Below, piece after piece: positions 42,501-58,449 of a stretch of 64,000 bases of DNA. The translations under genes were made by a program, and so were the position numbers. Positions within the stretch are counted from its first letter, which is position 1; each line of letters begins with the position of its first letter. The notes beneath the pieces are model-generated. The model made no database searches. It was not told the origin of the DNA and saw nothing but the letters and a program-made list of their open reading frames with translations. The DNA comes from Escherichia ruysiae (GTDB lineage Bacteria; Pseudomonadota; Gammaproteobacteria; Enterobacterales; Enterobacteriaceae): NCBI RefSeq assembly GCF_031323975.1, contig NZ_JAVIWS010000001.1, forward strand, positions 2,666,001 to 2,730,000. Reading direction: 5' to 3'.

Positions 42501-42516
42501 AGTGATGACTATCACG
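42501..42516 (+). promoter_or_regulatory. CRP site 1 of the udp promoter
   Basis: AGTGA-TGACTA-TCACG, 8 of 10 to consensus, centred about 80 bp upstream of the udp start codon. Confidence 0.8.
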
Positions 42517-42589
42517 AAAAAATCTTAATCCCTTCGGTAAAGTACCTTTTTGCTTCTTCTGACTAAACCGATTCACAGAGGAGTTGTAT

Positions 42590-43351
42590 ATGTCCAAGTC
42601 TGATGTTTTTCATCTCGGCCTCACTAAAAACGATTTACAAGGGGCTACGCTTGCCATCGTCCCTGGCGACCCGGATCGTGTGGAAAAGATCGCCGCGCTG
42701 ATGGATAAGCCGGTTAAGCTGGCATCTCACCGCGAATTCACCACCTGGCGTGCAGAGCTGGATGGTAAACCTGTTATTGTCTGCTCTACCGGTATCGGCG
42801 GCCCGTCTACTTCTATTGCCGTTGAAGAACTGGCACAGCTGGGCATTCGCACCTTCCTGCGTATCGGTACAACTGGCGCTATTCAGCCGCATATTAATGT
42901 TGGTGATGTACTGGTTACCACGGCGTCTGTTCGTCTGGATGGCGCGAGCCTGCACTTCGCACCGCTGGAGTTCCCGGCTGTCGCTGATTTCGAATGTACG
43001 ACTGCGCTGGTTGAAGCAGCGAAATCCATTGGCGCGACGACTCACGTTGGCGTGACTGCTTCTTCTGATACCTTCTATCCAGGTCAGGAACGTTACGATA
43101 CTTACTCTGGTCGCGTAGTCCGTCACTTTAAAGGTTCTATGGAAGAGTGGCAGGCGATGGGCGTGATGAACTATGAAATGGAATCTGCGACTCTGCTGAC
43201 CATGTGTGCAAGCCAGGGCCTGCGTGCTGGTATGGTGGCGGGCGTTATCGTTAACCGTACCCAGCAAGAGATCCCGAATGCTGAGACGATGAAACAAACT
43301 GAAAGCCATGCGGTGAAAATCGTGGTGGAAGCGGCGCGCCGTCTGTTGTAA
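42590..43351 (+). CDS. udp: Uridine phosphorylase Udp
   Basis: 253 aa from the ATG at 42590 with AGAGGAG 8 nt before it; the in-frame TTG 6 nt upstream is not the start. Phosphorolysis of uridine to uracil and ribose-1-phosphate in pyrimidine salvage. Phosphate-binding residues are in PGDPDRV and [19 protein letters not shown] binds ribose. Controlled by CRP and CytR upstream. Confidence 0.97.
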   Translation: MSKSDVFHLGLTKNDLQGATLAIVPGDPDRVEKIAALMDKPVKLASHREFTTWRAELDGKPVIVCSTGIGGPSTSIAVEELAQLGIRTFLRIGTTGAIQPHINVGDVLVTTASVRLDGASLHFAPLEFPAVADFECTTALVEAAKSIGATTHVGVTASSDTFYPGQERYDTYSGRVVRHFKGSMEEWQAMGVMNYEMESATLLTMCASQGLRAGMVAGVIVNRTQQEIPNAETMKQTESHAVKIVVEAARRLL

Positions 43352-43368
43352 TTCTCTTCTCCTGTCTG

Positions 43369-43400
43369 AAGGCCGACGCGTTCGGCCTTTTGTATTTTTG
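43369..43400 (+). terminator. Intrinsic terminator of udp
   Basis: Stem AAGGCCGA / TCGGCCTT with loop CGCGT, followed by TTGTATTTTTG. It starts 18 nt after udp. Confidence 0.9.
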
Positions 43401-43491
43401 CGTAGCGCCTCGCAGGAAATGCCTTTCCAACTGGACGTTTGTACAGCACAATTCTATTTTGTGCGGGTAAGTTGTTGCGTCAGGAGGCTTT

Positions 43492-44919
43492 GTGGATTTC
43501 TCAATCATTGTTTATGCCATTATTGCGCTGGTCAGTGTGGCCATCGGCTGGCTGTTTGCCAGTTATCAGCACGCGCAGCAAAAAGCCGAGCAATTAGCTG
43601 AACGTGAAGAGATGGTCGCGGAGTTAAGCGCGGCAAAACAACAAATTACCCAAAGCGAGCACTGGCGCGCAGAGTGTGAATTGCTCAATAACGAAGTGCG
43701 CAGCCTGCAAAGTATTAACACCTCTCTGGAGGCTGATCTGCGTGAAGTGACCACGCGGATGGAGGCCGCACAGCAACACGCTGACGATAAAATTCGCCAG
43801 ATGATTAACAGCGAGCAGCGTTTGAGCGAGCAATTTGAAAACCTCGCCAACCGTATTTTTGAGCACAGCAATCGCCGGGTTGATGAGCAAAACCGTCAGA
43901 GCCTGAACAGCCTGTTGTCGCCGCTGCGTGAACAACTGGACGGTTTTCGCCGTCAGGTTCAGGACAGCTTCGGTAAAGAAGCACAAGAACGCCATACCCT
44001 GACCCACGAAATTCGCAATCTCCAGCAGCTCAACGCGCAAATGGCCCAGGAGGCAATCAACCTGACGCGTGCGCTGAAAGGTGACAATAAAACCCAGGGC
44101 AACTGGGGCGAAGTGGTATTGACGCGCGTGCTGGAGGCTTCCGGTCTGCGCGAAGGGTATGAATATGAAACCCAGGTCAGCATCGAAAATGACGCCCGCT
44201 CGCGGATGCAGCCGGATGTCATCGTGCGGCTACCGCAGGGGAAAGATGTGGTGATCGACGCCAAAATGACGCTGGTCGCCTATGAACGCTACTTCAATGC
44301 AGAAGACGACTACACTCGCGAAAGCGCATTGCAGGAACATATCGCGTCGGTGCGTAACCATATCCGCTTGCTGGGGCGTAAAGATTATCAACAGCTACCA
44401 GGGCTAAGAACGCTGGATTACGTGCTGATGTTTATCCCCGTCGAACCTGCGTTTTTACTGGCGCTTGATCGCCAGCCGGAGCTGATAACAGAAGCGTTGA
44501 AAAACAATATCATGCTGGTTAGCCCGACCACGCTGCTGGTGGCGTTGCGTACTATCGCCAACCTGTGGCGTTATGAGCATCAAAGTCGCAACGCCCAGCA
44601 AATCGCCGATCGCGCCAGCAAGCTGTACGACAAGATGCGTTTGTTTGTCGATGATATGTCAGCGATCGGTCAAAGTCTGGACAAAGCGCAGGATAACTAT
44701 CGTCAGGCAATGAAAAAACTCTCTTCAGGTCGCGGAAATGTGCTGGCGCAGGCAGAAGCGTTTCGCGGTTTAGGGGTAGAAATTAAACGCGAGATTAATC
44801 CGGATTTGGCTGAACAGGCGGTGAGTCAGGATGAAGAGTATCGACTGCGGTCGGTTCCGGGGCAGCCGAATGATGAAGCTTATCAACGCGATGATGAATA
44901 TAATCAGCAGTCGCGCTAG
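43492..44919 (+). CDS. rmuC: RmuC, DNA recombination-limiting protein
   Basis: 475 aa from GTG 43492 behind AGGAGG. One N-terminal membrane segment (about residues 3-21), a long coiled coil (about 25-150), then the RmuC domain with restriction-endonuclease-like features (VVIDAKMTLVAY). Loss increases inversions at short inverted repeats, so it limits such rearrangements. The C-terminus is acidic and repetitive. Confidence 0.94.
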   Translation: MDFSIIVYAIIALVSVAIGWLFASYQHAQQKAEQLAEREEMVAELSAAKQQITQSEHWRAECELLNNEVRSLQSINTSLEADLREVTTRMEAAQQHADDKIRQMINSEQRLSEQFENLANRIFEHSNRRVDEQNRQSLNSLLSPLREQLDGFRRQVQDSFGKEAQERHTLTHEIRNLQQLNAQMAQEAINLTRALKGDNKTQGNWGEVVLTRVLEASGLREGYEYETQVSIENDARSRMQPDVIVRLPQGKDVVIDAKMTLVAYERYFNAEDDYTRESALQEHIASVRNHIRLLGRKDYQQLPGLRTLDYVLMFIPVEPAFLLALDRQPELITEALKNNIMLVSPTTLLVALRTIANLWRYEHQSRNAQQIADRASKLYDKMRLFVDDMSAIGQSLDKAQDNYRQAMKKLSSGRGNVLAQAEAFRGLGVEIKREINPDLAEQAVSQDEEYRLRSVPGQPNDEAYQRDDEYNQQSR

Positions 44920-45013
44920 CCCATTGGGGGTAGTTACGCCGGGTAGAAATCTAGGGCATCGACGCCCAATCTGTTACACTTCTGGAACAATTTTTTGATG
45001 AGCAGGCATTGAG

Positions 45014-45769
45014 ATGGTGGATAAGTCACAAGAAACGACGCACTTTGGTTTTCAGACCGTCGCGAAAGAGCAAAAAGCGGATATGGTCGCCCACGTTTTC
45101 CATTCCGTGGCATCGAAATACGATGTCATGAATGATTTGATGTCATTTGGTATTCATCGTTTGTGGAAGCGATTCACGATCGATTGCAGCGGCGTACGCC
45201 GTGGGCAAACTGTGCTGGATCTGGCTGGCGGCACCGGCGACCTGACAGCGAAATTCTCCCGCCTGGTCGGTGAAACTGGCAAGGTAGTCCTCGCCGATAT
45301 CAATGAATCCATGCTCAAAATGGGGCGCGAGAAACTGCGTAATATCGGCGTGATTGGCAACGTTGAGTATGTTCAGGCGAACGCCGAGGCGCTGCCGTTC
45401 CCGGATAACACCTTTGATTGCATCACCATTTCGTTTGGTCTGCGTAACGTCACCGATAAAGATAAAGCACTGCGTTCAATGTATCGCGTGCTGAAACCCG
45501 GCGGCCGCCTGCTGGTGCTTGAGTTCTCGAAACCGATTATCGAACCATTAAGCAAAGCTTATGACGCTTACTCCTTCCATGTTCTGCCGCGTATTGGCTC
45601 GCTAGTCGCGAATGACGCCGACAGCTACCGTTATCTGGCTGAATCCATCCGTATGCATCCCGATCAGGATACCCTGAAAGCCATGATGCAAGATGCCGGA
45701 TTCGAAAGTGTCGACTACTACAATCTGACGGCAGGGGTTGTGGCGCTGCATCGTGGTTATAAGTTCTGA
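45014..45769 (+). CDS. ubiE: Ubiquinone/menaquinone C-methyltransferase UbiE
   Basis: 251 aa class I SAM methyltransferase, with motif [13 protein letters not shown] and post-motif DIN(E)SML. It methylates the quinone ring in both ubiquinone and menaquinone synthesis. First gene of ubiE-ubiJ-ubiB, 13 nt before ubiJ. Confidence 0.97.
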
Positions 45770-45782
45770 CAGGAGACCGGAA

Positions 45783-48028
<2,246 letters not shown>

Positions 48029-48060
48029 TTTTTTCATCGCTCAAGGCGGGCCGTGTAACG

Positions 48061-48066
48061 TATAAT
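48061..48066 (+). promoter_or_regulatory. Possible tatABCD promoter -10
   Basis: A perfect TATAAT 41 nt before the tatA start, with GTGTAACG before it (extended -10-like). No good -35 is visible 17 bp upstream. Confidence 0.45.
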
Positions 48067-48106
48067 GCGGCCTTGTTTAATCATCATCTACCACAGAGGA
48101 ACATGT

Positions 48107-48376
48107 ATGGGTGGTATCAGTATTTGGCAGTTATTGATTATTGCCGTCATCGTTGTACTGCTTTTTGGCACCAAAAAGCTCGGCTCCATCGGTTCCGATC
48201 TTGGTGCGTCGATCAAAGGCTTTAAAAAAGCAATGAGCGATGATGAACCAAAGCAGGATAAAACCAGTCAGGATGCTGATTTTACTGCGAAAACTATCGC
48301 CGATAAGCAGGCGGATACGAATCAGGAACAGGCTAAAACAGAAGACGCAAAGCGCCACGATAAAGAGCAGGTGTAA
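48107..48376 (+). CDS. tatA: Twin-arginine translocase subunit TatA
   Basis: 89 aa from ATG 48107 ([20 protein letters not shown]), with AGAGGA 6 nt upstream. One N-terminal membrane helix, the FGTKKLG hinge and an amphipathic helix, then a charged disordered tail rich in D, K and Q. It polymerises to form the pore for folded proteins. A second ATG at 48103 is in another frame. Confidence 0.96.
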   Translation: MGGISIWQLLIIAVIVVLLFGTKKLGSIGSDLGASIKGFKKAMSDDEPKQDKTSQDADFTAKTIADKQADTNQEQAKTEDAKRHDKEQV

Positions 48377-48379
48377 TCC

Positions 48380-48895
48380 GTGTTTGATATCGGTTTTAGC
48401 GAACTGCTATTGGTGTTCATCATCGGCCTCGTCGTTCTGGGGCCGCAACGACTGCCTGTGGCGGTAAAAACGGTAGCGGGCTGGATTCGCGCGTTGCGTT
48501 CACTGGCGACAACGGTGCAGAACGAACTGACTCAGGAGTTAAAACTCCAGGAGTTTCAGGACAGCCTGAAAAAGGTTGAAAAGGCAAGCCTGACCAACCT
48601 GACGCCTGAACTGAAAGCGTCAATGGATGAACTGCGCCAGGCTGCGGAATCGATGAAGCGTTCCTATGTTGCAAACGATCCTGAAAAGGCGAGCGATGAA
48701 GCGCACACCATCCATAACCCGGTGGTGAAAGATAATGAAGCTGCGCATGAGGGAGTAACCCCTGCCTCTGCACAAACGCAGGCCAGTTCGCCGGAACAGA
48801 AGCCAGAAACCACGCCAGAGCCGGTGGTAAAACCTGCTGCGGACGCTGAACCAAAAACCGCTGCACCTTCCCCTTCGTCGAGTGATAAACCGTAA
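48380..48895 (+). CDS. tatB: Twin-arginine translocase subunit TatB
   Basis: 171 aa from GTG 48380 ([20 protein letters not shown]). TatA-like helix and amphipathic helix with the conserved E8 in the first membrane segment and GPQRLP hinge, then a long Pro/Glu/Ala-rich tail. With TatC it is the twin-arginine signal receptor. Coupled to tatA (3 nt) and tatC. Confidence 0.96.
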   Translation: MFDIGFSELLLVFIIGLVVLGPQRLPVAVKTVAGWIRALRSLATTVQNELTQELKLQEFQDSLKKVEKASLTNLTPELKASMDELRQAAESMKRSYVANDPEKASDEAHTIHNPVVKDNEAAHEGVTPASAQTQASSPEQKPETTPEPVVKPAADAEPKTAAPSPSSSDKP

Positions 48896-48897
48896 AC

Positions 48898-49668
48898 ATG
48901 TCTGTAGAAGATACTCAACCGCTTATCACGCATCTGATTGAGCTGCGTAAGCGTCTGCTGAACTGCATTATCGCGGTGATCGTGATATTTCTGTGCCTGG
49001 TCTATTTCGCCAATGATATCTATCACCTGGTATCCGCGCCGTTGATCAAGCAATTGCCGCAAGGTTCAACGATGATCGCCACCGATGTGGCCTCGCCGTT
49101 CTTTACGCCGATCAAGCTGACTTTTATGGTGTCGCTGATTCTGTCAGCGCCGGTGATTCTCTATCAGGTGTGGGCGTTTATCGCCCCGGCGTTGTATAAG
49201 CACGAACGTCGCCTGGTGGTGCCCCTGCTGGTTTCCAGCTCTCTGCTGTTTTATATCGGTATGGCGTTCGCCTACTTTGTGGTCTTTCCGCTGGCATTTG
49301 GCTTCCTTGCCAATACCGCGCCGGAAGGGGTACAGGTATCCACCGACATCGCCAGTTATTTAAGCTTCGTTATGGCGTTGTTTATGGCGTTTGGTGTCTC
49401 CTTTGAAGTGCCTGTGGCAATAGTGCTGCTGTGCTGGATGGGGATCACCTCGCCAGAAGACTTACGCAAAAAACGCCCGTATGTGCTGGTTGGCGCATTC
49501 GTCGTCGGGATGCTGCTGACGCCGCCGGATGTCTTCTCGCAAACGCTGTTGGCGATTCCGATGTACTGCCTGTTTGAAATCGGTGTCTTCTTCTCACGCT
49601 TTTATGTTGGTAAAGGCCGAAACCGGGAAGAAGAAAATGACGCTGAAAGCGAAAAAACTGAAGAATAA
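48898..49668 (+). CDS. tatC: Twin-arginine translocase subunit TatC
   Basis: 256 aa polytopic protein with six membrane segments. The N-terminal [16 protein letters not shown] and first loop bind the twin-arginine signal. It recognises substrates together with TatB. The acidic tail ([11 protein letters not shown]) is two residues shorter than in K-12 as I recall it (an AE repeat unit), which is harmless. Confidence 0.96.
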   Translation: MSVEDTQPLITHLIELRKRLLNCIIAVIVIFLCLVYFANDIYHLVSAPLIKQLPQGSTMIATDVASPFFTPIKLTFMVSLILSAPVILYQVWAFIAPALYKHERRLVVPLLVSSSLLFYIGMAFAYFVVFPLAFGFLANTAPEGVQVSTDIASYLSFVMALFMAFGVSFEVPVAIVLLCWMGITSPEDLRKKRPYVLVGAFVVGMLLTPPDVFSQTLLAIPMYCLFEIGVFFSRFYVGKGRNREEENDAESEKTEE

Positions 49669-49671
49669 ACT

Positions 49672-49693
49672 CAACCGCCCGTCAGGGCGGTTG
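49672..49693 (+). terminator. Hairpin between tatC and tatD
   Basis: Perfect 9-bp stem CAACCGCCC / GGGCGGTTG with loop GTCA, right after tatC. No T-run follows except TGTCAT, so it may attenuate or stabilise the tatABC mRNA, leaving tatD less transcribed. Confidence 0.6.
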
Positions 49694-49709
49694 TCATATG
49701 GAGTGCAGG

Positions 49710-51055
<1,346 letters not shown>

Positions 51056-51143
51056 TTATAGCGCCTGAGTTCACGCTAATTTAACAAATTTACAGCATCG
51101 CGAAGATGAACGCCGTATAATGGGCGCAGATTAAGAGGCTACA

Positions 51144-52637
51144 ATGGACGCCATGAAATATAACGATTTACGCGACTTCTTGACGCTGCTTGAACAGCAG
51201 GGTGAGCTAAAACGTATCACGCTCCCGGTGGATCCGCATCTGGAAATCACTGAAATTGCTGACCGCACTTTGCGCGCCGGTGGGCCTGCGCTGTTGTTCG
51301 AAAACCCTAAAGGGTACTCAATGCCGGTGCTGTGTAACCTGTTCGGTACGCCTAAGCGTGTAGCGATGGGCATGGGGCAGGAAGATGTTTCGGCGCTGCG
51401 TGAAGTCGGTAAATTATTGGCGTTTCTGAAAGAGCCGGAGCCGCCAAAAGGTTTCCGCGACCTGTTTGATAAACTGCCGCAGTTTAAACAGGTGTTGAAC
51501 ATGCCAACGAAACGGTTACGTGGTGCGCCTTGTCAGCAAAAAATCGTCTCCGGCGAGGATGTTGATCTTAACCGCATTCCCATTATGACCTGCTGGCCGG
51601 AAGATGCCGCTCCGCTGATTACCTGGGGGTTGACCGTAACGCGTGGCCCGCACAAAGAGCGGCAGAATCTGGGTATTTATCGTCAACAGTTGATTGGTAA
51701 AAATAAACTGATTATGCGCTGGTTGTCGCATCGCGGCGGTGCGCTGGATTTCCAGGAGTGGTGTGCGGCGCATCCGGGTGAACGTTTCCCGGTTTCTGTG
51801 GCGCTGGGTGCTGATCCCGCTACTATTCTCGGTGCAGTCACGCCCGTTCCAGATACGCTTTCAGAGTATGCTTTTGCCGGATTGCTGCGTGGCACCAAAA
51901 CCGAAGTGGTGAAGTGTATCTCCAATGACCTTGAAGTGCCCGCCAGTGCGGAAATTGTGCTGGAAGGGTATATCGAACAAGGCGAAACGGCGCCAGAAGG
52001 GCCGTATGGCGACCACACCGGTTACTATAACGAAGTCGATAGTTTCCCGGTATTTACCGTGACGCATATTACTCAGCGTGAAGATGCGATTTACCACTCC
52101 ACCTATACTGGTCGCCCGCCGGATGAACCTGCGGTACTGGGCGTGGCGTTGAACGAAGTGTTCGTGCCGATTCTGCAAAAACAATTCCCGGAAATTGTCG
52201 ATTTCTACCTTCCGCCGGAAGGTTGCTCTTATCGTCTGGCGGTCGTGACGATCAAAAAGCAATACGCCGGGCACGCGAAGCGCGTCATGATGGGCGTCTG
52301 GTCGTTTTTACGCCAGTTTATGTACACCAAATTTGTGATCGTTTGCGATGATGATGTCAACGCACGCGACTGGAACGATGTGATTTGGGCGATTACTACC
52401 CGTATGGACCCAGCGCGGGATACGGTGCTGGTTGAAAACACGCCCATTGATTATCTGGATTTTGCCTCGCCTGTTTCCGGGCTGGGTTCAAAAATGGGGC
52501 TGGATGCCACGAATAAATGGCCAGGGGAAACCCAGCGCGAGTGGGGGCGTCCTATCAAAAAAGATCCGGACGTTGTCGCGCGTATTGACGCAATCTGGGA
52601 TGAGCTGGCTATTTTTAACAACGGTAAAAGCGCCTGA
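51144..52637 (+). CDS. ubiD: 3-octaprenyl-4-hydroxybenzoate decarboxylase UbiD
   Basis: 497 aa prenylated-FMN-dependent decarboxylase. It removes the carboxylate from octaprenyl-hydroxybenzoate in ubiquinone synthesis, using the cofactor made by UbiX. Start at ATG 51144 with AAGAGG 6 nt before; a second ATG in frame at 51153. The conserved GLYRQQ..(NLGIYRQQL) region, [21 protein letters not shown] and HRGGAL near cofactor and metal are all present. Ahead of fre. Confidence 0.96.
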   Translation: MDAMKYNDLRDFLTLLEQQGELKRITLPVDPHLEITEIADRTLRAGGPALLFENPKGYSMPVLCNLFGTPKRVAMGMGQEDVSALREVGKLLAFLKEPEPPKGFRDLFDKLPQFKQVLNMPTKRLRGAPCQQKIVSGEDVDLNRIPIMTCWPEDAAPLITWGLTVTRGPHKERQNLGIYRQQLIGKNKLIMRWLSHRGGALDFQEWCAAHPGERFPVSVALGADPATILGAVTPVPDTLSEYAFAGLLRGTKTEVVKCISNDLEVPASAEIVLEGYIEQGETAPEGPYGDHTGYYNEVDSFPVFTVTHITQREDAIYHSTYTGRPPDEPAVLGVALNEVFVPILQKQFPEIVDFYLPPEGCSYRLAVVTIKKQYAGHAKRVMMGVWSFLRQFMYTKFVIVCDDDVNARDWNDVIWAITTRMDPARDTVLVENTPIDYLDFASPVSGLGSKMGLDATNKWPGETQREWGRPIKKDPDVVARIDAIWDELAIFNNGKSA

Positions 52638-52682
52638 GGCGCGTTTGTATTGCCCTATTTATCGATCCGACAGAGAAAGCGC

Positions 52683-53384
52683 ATGACAACCTTAAGCTGT
52701 AAAGTGACCTCGGTAGAAGCTATCACGGATACTGTATATCGTGTCCGAATCGTGCCAGACGCGGCCTTTTCTTTTCGTGCTGGTCAGTATTTGATGGTAG
52801 TGATGGACGAGCGCGATAAACGCCCGTTCTCAATGGCCTCGACGCCGGATGAAAAAGGTTTCATTGAGCTGCATATTGGCGCTTCTGAAATCAACCTTTA
52901 CGCGAAAGCAGTCATGGATCGCATTCTTAAAGATCATCAAATCGTGGTCGATATTCCGCACGGTGAGGCATGGCTGCGCGATGATGAAGAACGTCCAATG
53001 ATTCTCATCGCGGGCGGCACCGGTTTCTCTTATGCGCGCTCGATTTTGCTGACGGCGCTGGCGCGTAATCCCAATCGTGATATCACCATTTACTGGGGCG
53101 GGCGTGAAGAGCAGCATCTTTATGATCTCTCCGAGCTTGAGGCGCTTTCGCTTAAGCATCCTGGTCTGCAAGTGGTGCCGGTGGTTGAACAACCGGAAGC
53201 GGGCTGGCGCGGTCGTACTGGCACGGTTTTAACAGCGGTGTTGCAGGATCACGGTACGCTGGCGGAGCATGATATCTACATTGCCGGACGTTTTGAGATG
53301 GCGAAAATAGCCCGTGACCTGTTTTGCAGTGAGCGTAATGCGCGGGAAGATCGCCTGTTTGGAGATGCGTTTGCGTTTATCTAA
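52683..53384 (+). CDS. fre: NAD(P)H-flavin reductase Fre
   Basis: 233 aa from ATG 52683 ([14 protein letters not shown]); the frame is open 11 codons upstream without a ribosome binding site. Ferredoxin-reductase-like fold: flavin site RPFSMAS, NAD(P) site [13 protein letters not shown]. It supplies reduced flavins, for example to activate ribonucleotide reductase or reduce ferric iron and cob(III)alamin. Confidence 0.96.
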   Translation: MTTLSCKVTSVEAITDTVYRVRIVPDAAFSFRAGQYLMVVMDERDKRPFSMASTPDEKGFIELHIGASEINLYAKAVMDRILKDHQIVVDIPHGEAWLRDDEERPMILIAGGTGFSYARSILLTALARNPNRDITIYWGGREEQHLYDLSELEALSLKHPGLQVVPVVEQPEAGWRGRTGTVLTAVLQDHGTLAEHDIYIAGRFEMAKIARDLFCSERNAREDRLFGDAFAFI

Positions 53385-53395
53385 GCCATAAAAAA

Positions 53396-53414
53396 CCCGC
53401 CCCTGACAGGCGGG
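53396..53414 (-). terminator. Terminator of fadBA
   Basis: Stem CCCGCC / GGCGGG with a 7-base loop; read on the minus strand it is followed by T6. It lies beyond fadA and the REP pair, and just after the fre stop, so it probably ends fadBA transcripts and perhaps shields fre. Confidence 0.75.
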
Positions 53415-53457
53415 AAGAACGGCAACTAAAACTTTATCAGTGGCATTTAGATCTATG

Positions 53458-53563
53458 TCGCATCCGGCAAACAGTGCCTGATGCGACGCTGTCGCGTCTT
53501 ATCAGGCCTACAATTGGTGCCGGATCGGTAGACCGGATAAGGCGTCACGCCGCATCCGGCAAG
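53458..53563. repeat. REP pair (BIME) between fre and fadA
   Basis: Inverted REP units: about 53458-53511 (GCATCCGGCAA...CTTATCAGGCCTAC, degenerate) and 53524-53562 (GTAGACCGGATAAGGCG...GCATCCGGCAAG), between convergent fre and fadA. Confidence 0.88.
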
Positions 53564-53566
53564 TGT

Positions 53567-54739
<1,173 letters not shown>

Positions 54740-54750
54740 TTAAGCCGTTT

Positions 54751-56928
54751 TCAGGTCGCCAACCGGACGGGCTGGCTCAACCGGGGATAGTACGGTTCGT
54801 TATGACGTGCTTTATTACGCAGACCTTCCGGCACTTCATACAGCGGGCCGAGGTGCTGATATTGCTGTGCCATATCGAGGTATTTCGCGCTGCCGAGGGT
54901 GTCCAGCCAGCGGAACGCGCCGCCGTGGAACGGAGGGAAGCCCAGGCCGTAGACCAGCGCCATATCCGCTTCTGCCGGAGTGGCGATAATGCCCTCTTCC
55001 AGACAGCGCACCACTTCGTTGACCATCGGGATCATCATGCGGGTGATAATCTCTTCCTCGCTGAAATCGCGCTTCGGCTGGCTGACTTCTGCCAGCAGGT
55101 CGTCAACGGCGGCGTCTTCTTCTTTCTTCGGCTTACCTTTGCTGTCTTCTTTATAACGCCAGAAACCGAGGCCGTTCTTCTGACCAAAGCGGTTGGCATC
55201 AAACAGCGCGTCGATGGCATCGCGATAATCTTTCTGCATCCGCTGCGGGAAACCCGCTGCCATCACGGCCTGAGCGTGGTGCGCGGTATCAACCCCCACG
55301 ACATCCAGCAGGTATGCCGGACCCATTGGCCAGCCGAACTGTTTTTCCATCACTTTGTCGATTTTGCGGAAGTCCGCGCCGTCGCGTAGCAACTGGCTGA
55401 ATCCGGCGAAGTAGGGAAACAGTACGCGGTTAACGAAGAAGCCGGGGCAGTCGTTCACCACAATCGGCGTCTTGCCCATCTTGCTCGCCCAGGCGACGAC
55501 TTTAGCGATGGTTTCGTCGGAGCTTTTCTCACCGCGAATAATTTCCACCAACGGCATCCGGTGCACCGGGTTAAAGAAGTGCATCCCGCAGAAGTTTTTC
55601 GGGCGTTCCAGCGCATTGGCCAGTTCGCTGATAGGAATGGTTGAAGTATTAGAAGCCAGCACGGTATCCGGGCGAACTTTTTGTTCGGTTTCTGCCAGCA
55701 CGGCTTTTTTCACTTTCGGGTTTTCAACAACCGCTTCTACCACAACATCCACACGGTCAAACCCGGCGTAGTCGAGCGTTGGGTGGATCGTGGAGATCAC
55801 GCCAGCCAGTTTCAGACCATCGATCTTGCCGCGCTCAAGCTGCTTGTTCAGCAGTTTCGCGGCTTCGGTCATGCCGAGGGTTAACGACTTGTCGTTGATA
55901 TCTTTCATGACAACCGGCACGCCCTTCCACGCGGACTGGTAAGCGATACCGCCGCCCATAATGCCTGCGCCCAGCACGGCGGCCTGTTTCGGGGTTTCAA
56001 CGTCTTTGGTGAGTTTCTTCGCTTTGCCTTTTACATATTGATCGTTAAGGAAAATGCCGACCAGTGCGCGAGCTTCGTTGGTGTGCGCCAGCGGGACAAA
56101 ACTTTTGTTTTCCAGGTTTAAGGCTTCTTCACGGCTAAAACGGGCAGCCGCTTCAATAGTTCTTACTGCGGTGATGGGGGCTGGATAATGTTTCCCCGCC
56201 GTTTGCGCGACCATCCCTTTAGCGATGGTGAAGCTCATGGTGGCTTCAATCTTGCTCAGTTTTAGCGGTTCCAGCTTCGGTTGACGTTTCGCTTTCCAGT
56301 CGAGGTCGCCGTTAATGGCCTGGCGTAAAATCGCCATTGCGCCTTCAAGTAGTTTTTCTGCTTTGACTACGCCATCCACCAGACCGATTTTCAGCGCCTG
56401 ATCCGCGCCGACATCTTTACCGGCGGCAATGATTTCCAGCGCACTGTCAGCGCCCAGCATACGTGGCATACGCACGGAGCCGCCAAAGCCCGGCATGATG
56501 CCCAGTTTGGTTTCCGGCAGACCGATACGCAGATCCGGCGTCGCCAGACGATAATCGGTCGCCAGCACGCATTCGCAGCCACCGCCCAGCGCATAGCCGT
56601 TGACGGCAGCAATGGTCGGCACCGGCAGATCTTCCAGGCGATTAAACACGCTATTGGCAAAGTGCAGCCACTGGCTTAACTGTTCTTCGGGAACGAGGAA
56701 CAGGGACAAAAATTCGGTGATATCAGCACCGACGATAAAGGCTGCTTTGTTCGAACGCAGCAGCAGCCCTTTTAAATCTGATTGCTGTTCCAGCACACCG
56801 ATGGCCTCGCCAAGGCTGGCGACGGTCGCAGTGTCGAGTTTATTAACTGAGCCTGGGGCATCAAATACCAGTTCGGCAATGCCATCTTCCAGCCAGTCAA
56901 GGTACAGGGTGTCGCCTTTGTAAAGCAT
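54751..56928 (-). CDS. fadB: Fatty acid oxidation complex alpha subunit FadB, altered C-terminus
   Basis: 725 aa from ATG 56928 ([16 protein letters not shown]), preceded by AGGAGAC. Enoyl-CoA hydratase domain (about 1-190, ALGGGCEC and [15 protein letters not shown] with the catalytic glutamates) and 3-hydroxyacyl-CoA dehydrogenase ([11 protein letters not shown]ossmann loop, [15 protein letters not shown]). Up to residue 715 (HNEPYYP) it matches the normal protein; then a one-base deletion near 54784 changes the tail to [10 protein letters not shown] instead of the usual 14 residues, with the normal stop at 54740 out of frame. Both catalytic domains are intact; the tail contacts FadA in the complex and may matter. 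Confidence 0.94.
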   Translation of the reverse strand: MLYKGDTLYLDWLEDGIAELVFDAPGSVNKLDTATVASLGEAIGVLEQQSDLKGLLLRSNKAAFIVGADITEFLSLFLVPEEQLSQWLHFANSVFNRLEDLPVPTIAAVNGYALGGGCECVLATDYRLATPDLRIGLPETKLGIMPGFGGSVRMPRMLGADSALEIIAAGKDVGADQALKIGLVDGVVKAEKLLEGAMAILRQAINGDLDWKAKRQPKLEPLKLSKIEATMSFTIAKGMVAQTAGKHYPAPITAVRTIEAAARFSREEALNLENKSFVPLAHTNEARALVGIFLNDQYVKGKAKKLTKDVETPKQAAVLGAGIMGGGIAYQSAWKGVPVVMKDINDKSLTLGMTEAAKLLNKQLERGKIDGLKLAGVISTIHPTLDYAGFDRVDVVVEAVVENPKVKKAVLAETEQKVRPDTVLASNTSTIPISELANALERPKNFCGMHFFNPVHRMPLVEIIRGEKSSDETIAKVVAWASKMGKTPIVVNDCPGFFVNRVLFPYFAGFSQLLRDGADFRKIDKVMEKQFGWPMGPAYLLDVVGVDTAHHAQAVMAAGFPQRMQKDYRDAIDALFDANRFGQKNGLGFWRYKEDSKGKPKKEEDAAVDDLLAEVSQPKRDFSEEEIITRMMIPMVNEVVRCLEEGIIATPAEADMALVYGLGFPPFHGGAFRWLDTLGSAKYLDMAQQYQHLGPLYEVPEGLRNKARHNEPYYPRLSQPVRLAT

Positions 56929-56953
56929 GTCAGTCTCCTGAATCCGCAAGGTG

Positions 56954-56970
56954 ATCTGGTCGTACCAGAT
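56954..56970. promoter_or_regulatory. FadR operator of fadBA
   Basis: ATCTGGTCGTACCAGAT, a 17-bp near-perfect palindrome matching the FadR consensus, 26-42 bases before the fadB start. FadR represses fadBA until long-chain acyl-CoA binds. Confidence 0.9.
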
Positions 56971-57117
56971 GAAGCGAAGTGTGTATTTTGTGTTAAAAAT
57001 ATGCAAACAAAAGATTAAGGAAATGCCGATTCGATCACGCTCGGCAGAAATCACGCTCTGTATTAACGTTGTGCTAAGATGCGGAGACTTAAGGTCAAAA
57101 AAACAGAAGGGTAAAAA

Positions 57118-58449
57118 ATGGAATCACTGGCCTCGCTCTATAAAAATCATATAGCTACCTTACAGGAACGGACTCGCGATGCGCTGGCGCGTTTCAAGCT
57201 GGATGCATTACTTATTCACTCCGGCGAGCTATTCAACGTTTTTCTCGACGATCATCCCTATCCGTTTAAAGTGAACCCGCAATTCAAAGCGTGGGTGCCG
57301 GTAACTCAGGTGCCAAACTGCTGGCTGCTGGTGGATGGCGTGAACAAGCCGAAACTGTGGTTTTATCTGCCGGTTGATTACTGGCACAACGTCGAACCGC
57401 TGCCGACCTCCTTCTGGACTGAAGATGTGGAAGTGATCGCGCTGCCGAAAGCCGATGGCATTGGTAGCCTGCTGCCTGCTGCGCGCGGCAATATCGGTTA
57501 TATCGGTCCGGTGCCGGAACGTGCGCTGCAACTGGGTATTGAGGCCAGTAATATCAACCCGAAAGGGGTTATCGACTACCTGCATTACTACCGCTCCTTC
57601 AAAACCGAGTACGAACTGGCCTGTATGCGTGAAGCGCAGAAAATGGCGGTCAACGGTCATCGCGCGGCGGAAGAAGCCTTCCGTTCTGGCATGAGCGAGT
57701 TCGATATCAATATTGCCTATCTGACCGCGACCGGTCATCGTGATACCGACGTGCCTTACAGCAACATTGTGGCGCTTAACGAACATGCTGCGGTGCTGCA
57801 TTACACCAAACTGGATCATCAGGCGCCGGAAGAGATGCGCAGCTTCCTGCTGGATGCCGGGGCAGAATATAACGGCTATGCGGCTGACCTGACCCGTACC
57901 TGGTCGGCAAAAAGCGACAACGACTATGCACAGCTGGTGAAAGACGTAAATGATGAACAACTGGCACTGATCGCCACCATGAAAGCGGGCGTCAGCTATG
58001 TGGATTACCACATCCAGTTCCATCAACGCATCGCCAAACTGCTGCGTAAACATCAAATCATCACCGATATGAGTGAAGAAGCGATGGTCGAAAACGATCT
58101 CACCGGACCGTTTATGCCGCACGGTATTGGCCATCCGCTTGGTCTGCAGGTGCATGACGTAGCCGGTTTTATGCAGGATGATAGCGGTACGCACCTCGCG
58201 GCACCGGCAAAATATCCGTACCTGCGTTGCACCCGTATTCTCCAGCCAGGCATGGTTTTAACCATCGAACCGGGTATCTACTTCATCGAATCGTTGCTGG
58301 CGCCGTGGCGTGAAGGGCAGTTCAGCAAACATTTCAACTGGCAGAAAATTGAAGCACTGAAACCGTTCGGCGGCATTCGTATCGAAGACAACGTGGTGAT
58401 CCACGAAAACAACGTGGAAAACATGACCCGGGATCTGAAACTGGCGTGA
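57118..58449 (+). CDS. pepQ: Xaa-Pro dipeptidase PepQ
   Basis: 443 aa proline dipeptidase of the pita-bread (M24) family. The dimetal ligands are seen in [17 protein letters not shown] (two Asp), [12 protein letters not shown] (His), TIEPGIYF (Glu) and IRIEDNV (Glu). It hydrolyses Xaa-Pro dipeptides and also organophosphates. It is divergent from fadB (190 nt) and overlaps yigZ by one base. Confidence 0.96.

Noticed and set aside
57229..58194. 321-codon open frame antisense to pepQ
   Set aside because: Shadow of the PepQ frame; no start signal and no domain.
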